Assembly: GCF_002246015.1 (NCBI RefSeq)
Contig: NZ_NOLJ01000019.1
Coordinates: 1-60,409 of the forward strand
Direction: 5' to 3'
DNA: 60,409 nucleotides
From: Nostoc sp. 'Peltigera membranacea cyanobiont' 210A
GTDB lineage: Bacteria > Cyanobacteriota > Cyanobacteriia > Cyanobacteriales > Nostocaceae
A program made the translations under genes and the position numbers. Position 1 is the stretch's first letter; each line of letters starts with the position of its first letter. This document shows positions 24,372 through 32,600 of the stretch, piece by piece. The notes beneath the pieces were generated by a model, which did no database searches, was not told the DNA's origin, and worked only from the letters and a program-made list of their open reading frames with translations.

Positions 24372-24758
24372 TCATCTGGAAATCGCACTCAACAAAGACA
24401 CAATATATTGGTTGAGACTAACGCCTTCCCGTTCAGAAGCCTCGGCTAAACGTCGATGTAAAGATTTTGGCATCCGTAGTAGTAGTTTACCGCTATAGCT
24501 ATCATTAGTACTTGGTAAGGGAATGCAATCGCCGGCTTCATGAGCTGTTTCAATCCACAATTCCCGAGCCTCATTGAGATTTGCCATTGTCTCTTCAAGG
24601 GTTTCGCCTTGGGTGAGACATCCAGGTAAATCCTTAATTTGAGCTACATATCCCCCCTCTGGATCGGGGTAAAGTGTTACAGGGTACTGGAGATTTAAAT
24701 AATATTCTAAAGACGGCTTCTCAATCTGCTGGTTCTTCTGGTTCAGTGTCTTCATCAA
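24372..24758 (-). CDS. hicB: HicB family antitoxin with C-terminal ribbon-helix-helix domain
   Basis: 128 aa. HicB core: LQYPVTLYPDPEGGYVAQIK, DLPGCLTQGETLEETMANLN, EARELWIETA. The C-terminal Arc/CopG-like DNA-binding part is LLLRMPKSLHRRLAEASERE followed by GVSLNQYIVSLL. It neutralises the HicA mRNA interferase and autoregulates the operon. It lies downstream of and overlaps hicA by 38 bp, so toxin comes first, one of the two known gene orders. Alternative start at the second Met changes one residue. Confidence 0.9.
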   Translation of the reverse strand: MMKTLNQKNQQIEKPSLEYYLNLQYPVTLYPDPEGGYVAQIKDLPGCLTQGETLEETMANLNEARELWIETAHEAGDCIPLPSTNDSYSGKLLLRMPKSLHRRLAEASEREGVSLNQYIVSLLSAISR

Positions 24759-24996
24759 TCCACTCTTCTAAATTTAAGAATTCAACTATTTGCTGTACAT
24801 AGATTCCCTTAACTTTTTGTCCTCCTGTTTTGGGTACAGTGATGGTTTTACCTTGGGAGTCTCGGAAGCTATGATGGCTACCCTTAGACCTTTTCTCTTC
24901 AAAGCCAAAAGCTTCTAATAGATAGTAAACTTCCTGAAAGCGCACTTCTGGAGGTCGCTTTAGGAACTGATCTACTAATTTTCTTAATTTGCTCAT
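24721..24996 (-). CDS. hicA: HicA family toxin (mRNA interferase)
   Basis: 91 aa; dsRBD-like ribonuclease that cleaves mRNA. FQEVYYLLEAFGFEEKRSKG is followed by SHHSFRDSQGKTITVPKTGG, containing the catalytic His in KGSHH. The end of the core is VKGIYVQQIVEFLNLEEW. The tail is acidic (DEDTEPEEPAD) and overlaps hicB. ATG at 24996. The pair seems intact and is likely functional, in contrast with the second hicAB at 26850-27258. Confidence 0.88.
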   Translation of the reverse strand: MSKLRKLVDQFLKRPPEVRFQEVYYLLEAFGFEEKRSKGSHHSFRDSQGKTITVPKTGGQKVKGIYVQQIVEFLNLEEWIDEDTEPEEPAD

Positions 24997-25069
24997 TGAG
25001 AGATGATACTATATATAGTATCAAAATTTTGAGAGATAAAAAAGCGATCGCTTGTTGTATGAAAAAAGG

Positions 25070-25170
25070 TATCGCACCAATCAACTCCAATCTAAGTTAA
25101 TTCTGGTTCATATTTCGCCACCGTTCCCGCACAGTAAGCACTCATCTTTTGATCAAAATTGGGTATGCGA
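25070..25170 (-). pseudogene. Degenerate fragment of an mfd 3' end
   Basis: The minus strand reads FDQKMSAYCAG-VAK-EPEL, close to DLDQKMSAYRAVATAKSKSE L of the intact Mfd C-terminal region (DNA near 29945-30025). On the plus strand both share GCACTCATCTTTTGATC (25138-25154), TCGCCACCG and TAATTCTG, in the same order with small indels, and similarity continues over TGATTGGTGCGAT. This is a relic about 100 bp long in the same orientation as mfd, 4.5 kb downstream of it. Read by eye; an alignment would settle it. Confidence 0.5.
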
Positions 25171-25217
25171 TCGCACTGTGTCGCTACAACTGAGAGAGCA
25201 ACTTGTTATACCTGACT

Positions 25218-25436
25218 TCACAATGTATCTGGATCTAACTCTTGGGTTTTTCCTGCGCGGTATTCAGCCATTACCTCAGTTGCCAGGAAAGCGAGTACAT
25301 CAGGGGAACGGGCGAAAGCTTCATCCCAAGAGCGCTCATCTTCTAGTTCTTCTAAAATCATTGCCGCGATCGCATCTTGCTCATTGCCAGGTAAATTTTT
25401 TAGTTTAGCGATCGCTTTTTCAAGTAGCTCTGTCAT
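25218..25436 (-). CDS. Orphan antitoxin-like small protein
   Basis: 72 aa from ATG 25436: MTELLEKAIAKLKNLPGNEQ, DAIAAMILEELEDERSWDEA, FARSPDVLAFLATEVMAEYR, AGKTQELDPDTL. The LPxxEQDAIAAMILEELEDE helix followed by AGKTQELDPD resembles cyanobacterial addiction-module antitoxins that normally precede a RelE/HigB or AbrB partner. No intact toxin is adjacent; its downstream side is the mfd relic. An upstream TTG (25445) would add three residues. Confidence 0.65.
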   Translation of the reverse strand: MTELLEKAIAKLKNLPGNEQDAIAAMILEELEDERSWDEAFARSPDVLAFLATEVMAEYRAGKTQELDPDTL

Positions 25437-25722
25437 AGCTGTCAATCGTTACAAAAGTCATACTATAAATTATCTCTGCTTGTAGTCTGTTGGGGTTGTT
25501 ATGGTGCGATCGCTCTCCATAGCAGAAGTAGTAAAGTTTTAGTAGAAGCAAGTGTTAGGTTGTTAGGTTTCTTAGCGCAAAAACAAATTATGGTCAAGAA
25601 GAACGTAGTTTTTTTCCTAGTTTATTGGAATAAATCTTCAAGTATCTGGTTGACATTTACTTGAACAAAGCCAAAAAAAGACGGTTTCAGTTCAAAGTAT
25701 TGTTTATTTCAAGAGGTGAGTT

Positions 25723-26334
25723 ATGACTACTGAGGAATTGTTGGAGCGTTATGCTGCTGGGGAAAGAGATTTTAGTGGAGCCAATCTCAGTGGTGAGCTT
25801 ATTGGACTTGACCTCCAAGGAATCAACCTTAGTGGTGCTTACTTGCTTGTCTATTTTGAGCGTTCCAATTTGAGCAACGCCAATTTCCAGAGTGCTGGAA
25901 TTGCGGACTGTGGGTTTATGGAAGCTAATTTGAGTGGAGCCAATCTCAGTGAGGCTATTTTGTCTGAATCCAACTTCGAGGGAGCTATTTTGATTGGTGC
26001 TGATTTGAGAAAATCTCAGATGATTCGCACCTCTCTCGGAGGCGCTAGCTTGGTAGATGCCGACTTGAGAAGTGCTAACTTGGAAAGCGCCGACCTGGCA
26101 AGTGCTAGCTTGGTAGATGCCGACTTGAGAAATGCCAACTTGGAAAGTGCCAATTTGGCTAGGGCTAATTTGACTGGAGCTAATTTGGTCGGAGCTGATT
26201 TGAGAAACACCAAACTGCGAGACGCTAACCTGACTTACACCAATTTGGCTGGGGTTGATCTGAGTGTAGCTATTCTCTGCAATACGCTTATGCCTGATGG
26301 CACCTTCCGAGAAAAGACGTTGAGGTTGAACTAA
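25723..26334 (+). CDS. Pentapeptide-repeat protein
   Basis: 203 aa. A short N-terminal helix (MTTEELLERYAAGERDFSGA) is followed by about 30 A(D/N)Lxx pentapeptides (ANLSGELIGL ... ADLRSANLES ADLASASLVD ADLRNANLES ANLARANLTG), which form a right-handed quadrilateral beta-helix. A non-repeat cap follows (AILCNTLMPDGTFREKTLRLN). The TTEELLxRYxxGERDFSGxxL start is a cyanobacterial subtype. Function unknown. Good Shine-Dalgarno AGAGGTGAG. The DUF29 gene follows after a few bases. Confidence 0.9.
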   Translation: MTTEELLERYAAGERDFSGANLSGELIGLDLQGINLSGAYLLVYFERSNLSNANFQSAGIADCGFMEANLSGANLSEAILSESNFEGAILIGADLRKSQMIRTSLGGASLVDADLRSANLESADLASASLVDADLRNANLESANLARANLTGANLVGADLRNTKLRDANLTYTNLAGVDLSVAILCNTLMPDGTFREKTLRLN

Positions 26335-26371
26335 CCTAATGCGTGTACCTGAAACAAACCCAAAAATACCA

Positions 26372-26842
26372 ATGCCTTCCCCAAGCCTCTACGAAACTGA
26401 TTTTTACGCTTGGACACAGGAACAAGTAAATTTACTTCGCAATGAGCAGTGGAGTCAGATTGATCTGCAAAATCTGATTGAGGAGATTCAATCTTTGGGT
26501 AAACAGCAACGTCAAGAATTACGAAACCGTCTAAGTGTATTGATTGGACATTTACTAAAATGGCAGTACCAGTCAGGGCGCCGTAGCCGTAGCTGGTTAG
26601 CAACACTCCGTATTCAACGCTTAGATATTGCTGAACTACTCGAAGACAATCCTAGCCTAAAGCCCTACTTTGAAGAAGCGCTTCGCAAAGCCTACTTTAA
26701 AGGTGTCGAATTGGCTGTTGGAGAAACAGATTTGCCCAAGCGGACTTTTCCGGTAGAGTGTCCTTACAGTTTGGTAGAGATTGTGGACTATGATTTCTAC
26801 CCCGGTGAACCAAGCAAGTTACTAGATGAATCAGAGCAGTAA
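26372..26842 (+). CDS. DUF29 family protein
   Basis: 156 aa from ATG 26372 (MPSPSLYETDFYAWTQEQVN). An ATG 11 codons earlier (26339) is only 4 bp after the pentapeptide gene stop and is possible, but family homology begins at the later one. DUF29 pattern: LYETDFYAWTQEQ, LIEEIQSLGKQQRQELRNRL, LLKWQYQSGRRSRSWLATLR, then RKAYFKGVELAVGETDLPKR and FPVECPYSLVEIVDYDFYPG. Small helical protein common in cyanobacteria, function unknown, often in repeat- and TA-rich regions. Confidence 0.88.
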   Translation: MPSPSLYETDFYAWTQEQVNLLRNEQWSQIDLQNLIEEIQSLGKQQRQELRNRLSVLIGHLLKWQYQSGRRSRSWLATLRIQRLDIAELLEDNPSLKPYFEEALRKAYFKGVELAVGETDLPKRTFPVECPYSLVEIVDYDFYPGEPSKLLDESEQ

Positions 26843-26849
26843 TTTGAAA

Positions 26850-27058
26850 TTAAAGTAAATCTTCCTCAGATAGCTGGGCTATTTTTATCAAGGCTTTCAA
26901 GGTTCCAACTTTCAAATCTTGATTGCGATGAACAAGAATTGACAGAATTTTTTGTGTTTCAGGGTTTTCATAAATATGATGACTGCCAGTAATTCTTTGC
27001 AAAACCCAACCTTTTTGTTCCACAATCTTACAAGTTGCTTGCCAGAAATCGATTTCAT
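26850..27058 (-). pseudogene. hicA: hicA toxin pseudogene (frameshift near codon 9)
   Basis: From ATG 27058 the frame starts MKSISGKQL, the usual HicA start, but then leaves frame. The adjacent frame carries CKIVEQKGWVLQRITGSHHI, YENPETQKILSILVHRNQDL and KVGTLKALIKIAQLSEEDLL to the end. Restoring one T in CAACTTGTAAG would rejoin the parts, so a 1-nt deletion is inferred. The catalytic GSHH is kept. The longer in-frame extension upstream into the hicB bases is an artefact. Confidence 0.8.
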
Positions 27059-27258
27059 ACAGCAATTTCGACAACTCGATCTGTTGACTCAATTGCATTA
27101 CCACTGTTGGCAACTTCAAGCCAACCTTCAATAGCATCTTTTAAATTAGCCATTACCTCTTCTATGGTATCTCCTTCGATAATATAACCGGGAAGCGCGG
27201 GAACCTCTGCCTAATAGCCGCCTTCTTCTGCTGGATGAATGATCGCTCTGATTTTCAT
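27055..27258 (-). pseudogene. hicB: hicB antitoxin pseudogene (internal stop at codon 16)
   Basis: From ATG 27258: MKIRAIIHPAEEGGY, stop TAG (27211-27213), then in the same frame AEVPALPGYIIEGDTIEEVM, ANLKDAIEGWLEVANSGNAI, ESTDRVVEIAV and TGA. The family has Trp at the stop position (GGYWAEVPxLPG), so TGG-to-TAG is the likely change. The stop codon overlaps the hicA start by ATGA, the normal operon join. With both partners broken the module is dead. Confidence 0.82.
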
Positions 27259-27390
27259 AAACTTGTTGAGCTAGTTTGTAAGAATATGCTAATAACCACA
27301 CCTGTTTGCTCTTAACTGTGGCTATTCAAATTAATATTTTCCACTCCAAGAGAGTGTTAGACTACTCTAACTGACTGCCTACACTTCTCT

Positions 27391-28035
27391 TTAAAGTTCA
27401 AGTATGTCCAGCAGATTATAGTCATTTATTCTGCTTTTTTTTAAATCTAAATATTCTTGATATGTTTTGAGATTGTGTTGCTCAACATCTCTAACAAATC
27501 CTTTTTTCTCACTGTTAATTTTTCTCATCAAAGTTATCGATTCAGAACTGAGGCAGAAATCAATCTCCCCAATTTGAGCAACTTTTTCAGACAGCCCACC
27601 TTTACGGTTTCCCTGCTTTAATTTCCCGCTTTTAGAAAGACGGTTTAACTTCACAGATAGAGTCTCTTCTTCTTCCCCCAAAAAATATTCACAATAATGA
27701 TAAATTCTAAATCCATAATCTGCTATATCTACAGATGAATCTTCTAAATTATTATGTTGTTTGATCCTCTGAATGCATTCATCAAGTAAGTCTGCCATAC
27801 GATCGCAAACAAACTGACATATATCTACATATTGAAGTCGATTTTTTGGAAAGTAGTCAATCTGAGAACGAAAAGAAACTGCTGAACCAGATATTCGATA
27901 TCCCCAAACAACAACTTCTCCCTCATCCTCCCAAGAATCAGGACGCTTAATTTGATTTCCGTATATATCCGTGCTCTCAAAAACACCCTCAATACCAAGG
28001 TATGTTGGGCCAATGTGAAATTTTTCTTTTTCCAT
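27391..28035 (-). CDS. Hypothetical protein
   Basis: 214 aa, soluble, no signal peptide. N-terminus EKEKFHIGPTYLGIEGVFES and a middle rich in aromatic and acidic residues (DYGFRIYHYCEYFLGEEEET). A basic segment follows (LNRLSKSGKLKQGNRKGG), then a charged C-terminus (EQHNLKTYQEYLDLKKSRIN). I do not recognise a family. It lies alone between the dead hicAB and vapBC on the same strand. Lower GC than its neighbours fits acquired DNA. Confidence 0.6.
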   Translation of the reverse strand: MEKEKFHIGPTYLGIEGVFESTDIYGNQIKRPDSWEDEGEVVVWGYRISGSAVSFRSQIDYFPKNRLQYVDICQFVCDRMADLLDECIQRIKQHNNLEDSSVDIADYGFRIYHYCEYFLGEEEETLSVKLNRLSKSGKLKQGNRKGGLSEKVAQIGEIDFCLSSESITLMRKINSEKKGFVRDVEQHNLKTYQEYLDLKKSRINDYNLLDILEL

Positions 28036-28189
28036 CGTTGCTTGTCCGCGCTATGGAAACTTAGATGCCTAATCTCTCACAGACAAAACTAACTCACCAC
28101 CGAAATTACACAGATAACAGCGATGTCTACGACTGGCTATGCCTACGCACTTTGCATTTTACTCAAAACGTCGGAGTGTTGGAAAGGTA

Positions 28190-28573
28190 TTAACGTGTGT
28201 AGGGTTGTGCCATAACAAGGCCGGGAACAACACGGTAATGTTTAACATTGAATGTACAAAGTGTTGCACCTTGCCCAACAGCACAAGCAGCTATCAGCGC
28301 ATCTAACAACCCTAAACTGTTAGATAAATGGTAGGTCGTAAAGTCAGACAAGGCGCGAGTCAAGTCAGCCTCAGTAGCCCAGACTACAGGTAGCGGCGCA
28401 ACCAGTTTTAAAGCGTTACTCAATTGTTGCTTGTTTTGAGAATCCTGAATCAGTTCCATGACTACAAAGCCGGGCACACTGGGCAACTCTGATAAACTGC
28501 CAAACCAAGTTATTGCAGGAGCATGACCTCGTTGAATATCAATCAAAATGTCGGTATCTAGCAAATACATCAA
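28190..28573 (-). CDS. vapC: VapC-type PIN-domain toxin ribonuclease
   Basis: 127 aa complete PIN domain: first acidic strand MYLLDTDILIDIQRG (Asp 6 and 8), VPGFVVMELIQDSQN (Glu near 41), and the third acidic site LGLLDALIAACAVGQGATLC (Asp near 96). It ends TFNVKHYRVVPGL. Mg-dependent endoribonuclease, typically cutting initiator tRNA or rRNA. 6 bp downstream of vapB in the same operon. All catalytic acids are present, so probably active. Confidence 0.88.
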   Translation of the reverse strand: MMYLLDTDILIDIQRGHAPAITWFGSLSELPSVPGFVVMELIQDSQNKQQLSNALKLVAPLPVVWATEADLTRALSDFTTYHLSNSLGLLDALIAACAVGQGATLCTFNVKHYRVVPGLVMAQPYTR

Positions 28574-28579
28574 CTTTAC

Positions 28580-28840
28580 CTATTCTCGCTCACGGGTTTG
28601 GGCCTCATGGCGTAACTTCCGAGCGTATGCTTGGCTATCTGTAATATCAGGTCGTGAGTTTATCACACCTTCACTCTGCCAATAAGCAACGAGTTCGGCT
28701 CCTGTCTTGGGAGGATTTGCTAAAACCTGTCTCACAGAAAGAATCCGAAGAATGTATTCAGAAAGAGGAAGATTTAACCGAGAAGCTTCAGTAAAAAGCT
28801 GGTTTTCTAGCTCTGGTGGCAAATCAAGATTAATACTCAC
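28580..28840 (-). CDS. vapB: VapB-type antitoxin (ribbon-helix-helix)
   Basis: 86 aa starting at GTG 28840. The N-terminus INLDLPPELENQLFTEASRL then NLPLSEYILRILSVRQ is a ribbon-helix-helix DNA-binding pattern. The C-terminal part (PKTGAELVAYWQSEGVINSR, PDITDSQAYARKLRHEAQTR) is the disordered toxin-binding tail seen in antitoxins paired with PIN toxins. Directly upstream of vapC with a 6-bp gap. Confidence 0.82.
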   Translation of the reverse strand: MSINLDLPPELENQLFTEASRLNLPLSEYILRILSVRQVLANPPKTGAELVAYWQSEGVINSRPDITDSQAYARKLRHEAQTRERE

Positions 28841-28904
28841 TCTGCTTATCGCCTGTAGGTTTGGTTCTTAATTGATAAAAACTTGAGCAAAACTTATCAA
28901 GCAA

Positions 28905-28925
28905 TTGATGACTAATCTTTTTCTA
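28905..28925. repeat. Left copy of a perfect 21-bp direct repeat
   Basis: TTGATGACTAATCTTTTTCT plus A; identical to 29590-29610. The two copies bracket the relBE-type pair and the 47-codon ORF. Confidence 0.85.
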
Positions 28926-28957
28926 GCATGGGTATGAAATTCTTGCCTGCTCAAGCA

Positions 28958-29222
28958 TCAATCATCTTTATAAACTTCTCTACGATGTCCTACTCTGACA
29001 ACGGTTACTACTAAGACATCATCGTAAATATGATACAAAATCCGATAATCGCCGACTCTGATGCGATAACGATTTTCACCATTTTTTAATTTGCCGACAC
29101 CATCAGGGCGTGGATCAAGAGCTAATTGTTGAATTTTGCTCTCTAGCCTTTCCTGAATATCTTACGGGTAACTTTTTGAGTTGTTTAGATGCACCTTTGG
29201 AAATTTCTACTCGGTAGCTCAT
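28958..29222 (-). pseudogene. RelE/ParE-type toxin pseudogene (frameshift near codon 21)
   Basis: Starts ATG 29222 (MSYRVEISKGASKQLKKLPV), then shifts frame at GTAAGATATTCAGG. In the +1 frame it continues IQERLESKIQQLALDPRPDG, VGKLKNGENRYRIRVGDYRI, LYHIYDDVLVVTVVRVGHRR, EVYKDD and TGA. The total length of 265 bp is 3n+1, consistent with one inserted base. The C-terminal RVGDYRILYxI...VxRVGHRREVY is diagnostic of RelE/ParE fold toxins. The start overlaps the antitoxin stop (ATGA). Confidence 0.82.
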
Positions 29223-29431
29223 GCAGTTTTTTGCTGATGTTCTGACCAAGTTAGAGTGCCATTTTCTACGATATCTTTTAATCCCTCTTCAAAGTCTCTT
29301 TCGTCAGACTCGTCTTCTTGCTTGCGGATTTTTAACAGTGATAAAATCTCTTGTAAGGTATCGTCATAAGCGAGTTCTAATTGTTCATTGATAGCCTTGA
29401 TTAACGCTTGCCTTTTAGTTGTAGTTTCCAT
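29219..29431 (-). CDS. Antitoxin partner of the broken RelE-type toxin
   Basis: 70 aa: METTTKRQALIKAINEQLEL, AYDDTLQEILSLLKIRKQED, ESDERDFEEGLKDIVENGTL, TWSEHQQKTA. Helical, acidic C-terminal half, like short RelB/StbD-type antitoxins of cyanobacteria. The stop TGA overlaps the toxin ATG (ATGA), the classic TA arrangement. The frame is intact although the toxin is not. Confidence 0.75.
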   Translation of the reverse strand: METTTKRQALIKAINEQLELAYDDTLQEILSLLKIRKQEDESDERDFEEGLKDIVENGTLTWSEHQQKTA

Positions 29432-29435
29432 ATTT

Positions 29436-29579
29436 CTATCTTTTTAACTGCTCGTCACTGTCTAGAGTTTGAACACCTAATTTTACTCTAATATCACTTG
29501 TCTGAAGTGCCAGTGCTGTCAATACGCGACCACCATATTGTTTGGGATTAACTGGAATTTTTCTAAGTAAGTCTGACAT
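29436..29579 (-). CDS. Possible 47-aa ORF or gene remnant upstream of the antitoxin
   Basis: ATG 29579: MSDLLRKIPVNPKQYGGRVL, TALALQTSDIRVKLGVQTLD, SDEQLKR. It ends 4 bp before the antitoxin start, as if cotranscribed. No family recognised; it may be the head or tail of a larger truncated gene. It lies inside the segment bounded by the 21-bp direct repeat. Confidence 0.3.
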   Translation of the reverse strand: MSDLLRKIPVNPKQYGGRVLTALALQTSDIRVKLGVQTLDSDEQLKR

Positions 29580-29589
29580 AGGTTTTCAC

Positions 29590-29610
29590 TTGATGACTAA
29601 TCTTTTTCTA
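29590..29610. repeat. Right copy of a perfect 21-bp direct repeat
   Basis: Identical to 28905-28925. It lies 4 bp from the mfd stop codon, so it is probably the original mfd-flanking sequence. Confidence 0.85.
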
Positions 29611-29614
29611 CCGA

Positions 29615-32600
29615 TCAAATAACAGCGGCCTCTGGAATCGCACCCTGCATTCTCCCAAAAGCATCAATCAAATTCTGCAATTGTTGATCTGCTTTAAAAA
29701 CTCCTAACCCGCGCACTGTCACTTTACCAGGAGAAAACACAAAGCGCGTTTTGAGATTGTCTGGTAAATTTGCCGCCAACAAATTCCAAGCGGGTTCTTC
29801 CATCGGCGTTTCTAAAACAACGTGTTGCTTTTGTTCTGGTTTAATCCGGCTAAATCCGAGTTTTTTCGCTAGCTGCTTGAGTTCCATGACTCGCAAAAGT
29901 TGATTTGCAGGGACTGGTAAACTACCATAGCGATCGCTCCACTCAGCTGCAATTAGCTTTAATTCTGATTTAGATTTGGCTGTCGCCACCGCCCGGTATG
30001 CACTCATCTTTTGATCCAAATCAGTGATATAATCTGCCGGAATAAATGCTGTCAAGTTGAGGTCAATCTGGGTATCCTCCACTTTCGGAATTTCTTGTCC
30101 TCGAATTTCCCGAATTGCTTCTTCTAGCATTTCCATGTATAAATCAAAACCGATGGCATCCATTTGACCGGATTGTTCTGCACCTAGCAAGTTACCCACG
30201 CCTCTGATTTCCATATCGCGCATCGCTAGCTGATATCCAGAACCTAGCTGAGTAAATTCCTGAATCGCTCGTAAACGTTGCCGTGCTGCATCAGATAATG
30301 CCCGTTGCTTCGGATAAAATAACCAAGCATGAGCTTGTATCCCTGCACGTCCCACACGACCGCGTAATTGATACAGCTGTGCTAATCCAAAGCGGTGAGC
30401 ATCTTCAATCAAAATCGTGTTGACTCGTGGAATATCTAAGCCAGATTCAATAATTGTCGTACAAACAAGGATATCTGCATCACCGTTGCTGAAGGTGAGC
30501 ATGGTTGATTCTAACTCGCTTTCATCCATTTGACCGTGAGCGATCGCAAATCTAGCTCCTGGTATTACTTCTCGTAAATTGGCTGTTGTCTCTTCAATTC
30601 CATCTACTCGTGGAACTACATAAAACACCTGTCCACCTCTGTCTAATTCTTGACGAATTGCAGTGCGAATACTTTCAGAATTAATCGGTGAAAGATGGGT
30701 TTTAATTGGTCGTCTGGTTGGGGGTGGCGTGGTAATCAAACTCATTTCTCGAATTCCCGACAAGGACATATACAAAGTTCGGGGAATGGGTGTGGCGGAG
30801 AGGGTAAGCACATCCACTTGAGTTTTCAAGCTTTTAATTTTCTCTTTCTGGTTTACCCCAAATCGTTGTTCTTCATCCACCACCAACAGTCCTAAATCCC
30901 GGAACATCACACCTTTACCTAAAAGTTGGTGTGTACCAACTACTACATCTAATTCACCCGTTGCCAATCGCTTTTGAATCTCGCGGCGTTCTTCAGCAGA
31001 CCGAAAACGGTTGAGTAAACCGACATTCACGGGGTAGGGAGCAAAACGTTCTTTGAGTGTATGGTAATGCTGCTGTGTTAAAATAGTCGTTGGCGCAAGG
31101 AGTGCCACTTGTTTACCGGCGGTGACTGCTTTAAAAACAGCACGAATCGCCACTTCCGTCTTCCCGAAACCGACATCGCCACAAACTAAGCGATCCATTG
31201 GGCGATCGCTTTCCATGTCGCGTTTTACATCTTGTACAGCTTTGAGCTGATCCGTTGTGGGTTGGTAGGGGAAAGAATCTTCTAATTCCTCCTGCCAAGG
31301 CATATCACCTGGAAAGCTAAAACCTTGTTGTTGCGATCGCGCTGCATACAGTTTCAACAAGTCCACCGCCAATTTTTTAATCGCTTTGCGGACTTTATTC
31401 TTGGTATTTTCCCAAGCTTTACCGGTCATCCTGTTAAGTTCCGGTGCTTTATCACCTGCGGCGCGGAACCGCGATAAAGCCCCTACTTGATCGGCTGCGA
31501 CTCTAAGTAACCCGTCAGCATACTGCACTACCAAATAATCACGGGTTTCGTTATTAATCGTCAAACTTTCCAGCTTGACAAATTTGCCAACACCATGATT
31601 TCTGTGAACTACATAATCACCTGGACGCAGCTTATTGGGATCAACTTGCTTAGAAGTAGCTTTGTGGCGCTTGCGGATATAGCCGGGAGTCGCCAAGGAA
31701 TGCTGCCCAAAAAATTCCCGATCTGTAACAATTACCAATCGGTATGTAGGCAGGATAAAACCTTCTAATTCCGCCAGACCAGAATATTTTAGAGCTATAG
31801 GAATATGGTTAATTTGCAGCTTATCGATCGCTTGGTAGTCGCGGGGATTGGGGATAAACTGAGCCGGACAATCATGTTCTTGTAATAGCGAGACAGAACG
31901 CGAAGGTTGAGCAGAAAGCAGCCAGATCGAGAAATTGCGATCGCGTTCTTGGCGGAGGGTTTCAGCTAGTCTAGCAAACTGGTGTGGCGTGGCTGGAACA
32001 GGACGGCTGGCAAGATTGATCCCACTATTTTCCTCTGACAGTTCCGATAAATATAATGTTTTAAATTTGGCAACATCAACCAGACAGTCGTCAAACGAAC
32101 GGTGGATTTTCGGCAATGTTAGGGGAGTTGATTCTTCCCCATGCGCCATTCCCCATTGTTCTTCTGCATTTTCCACCCAGCGATCGCTATGAGCATGACA
32201 CTGTTCTGGCTCATCAATGGCAATTAAGGTATTTTCTGCTAAGTAGTTTAGCAGAGATGCTGGTTGCTCGAATGCTAACCCCAAAAAGCGACGGCTACCT
32301 TCAATCAGCGATGAGTTATTAGTGCTGTGTGCTGAGTCAGAATTTAACTCAGCACTTAGCACTCGGAACTGGGCACTATTTTTCAGTGCAGCCATCACCA
32401 CAGGAGTAAAGCTAGTGGGGGTAAGAATTATCTGGTCAACTTTGTCGAGGGCGGAACGTTGGGTTGCTGGGTCAAATTCCCGCATTTGCTCGATTTCATC
32501 ACCAAACCATTCCAACCTGACTGGAAATTCAGAAGAAACCGGGAACACATCAACAATATCGCCCCGCCGACTCCATTGCCCTTCCATTTCCACCAAAGGA

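Noticed and set aside
25052..25408. 118-codon rightward ORF
   Set aside because: Antisense to the antitoxin-like gene and the mfd relic, with no protein-like features.
26850..27137. 95-codon intact HicA-like protein
   Set aside because: The first ~28 residues are hicB DNA read in another frame; true HicA starts MKSISGKQL and is frameshifted.
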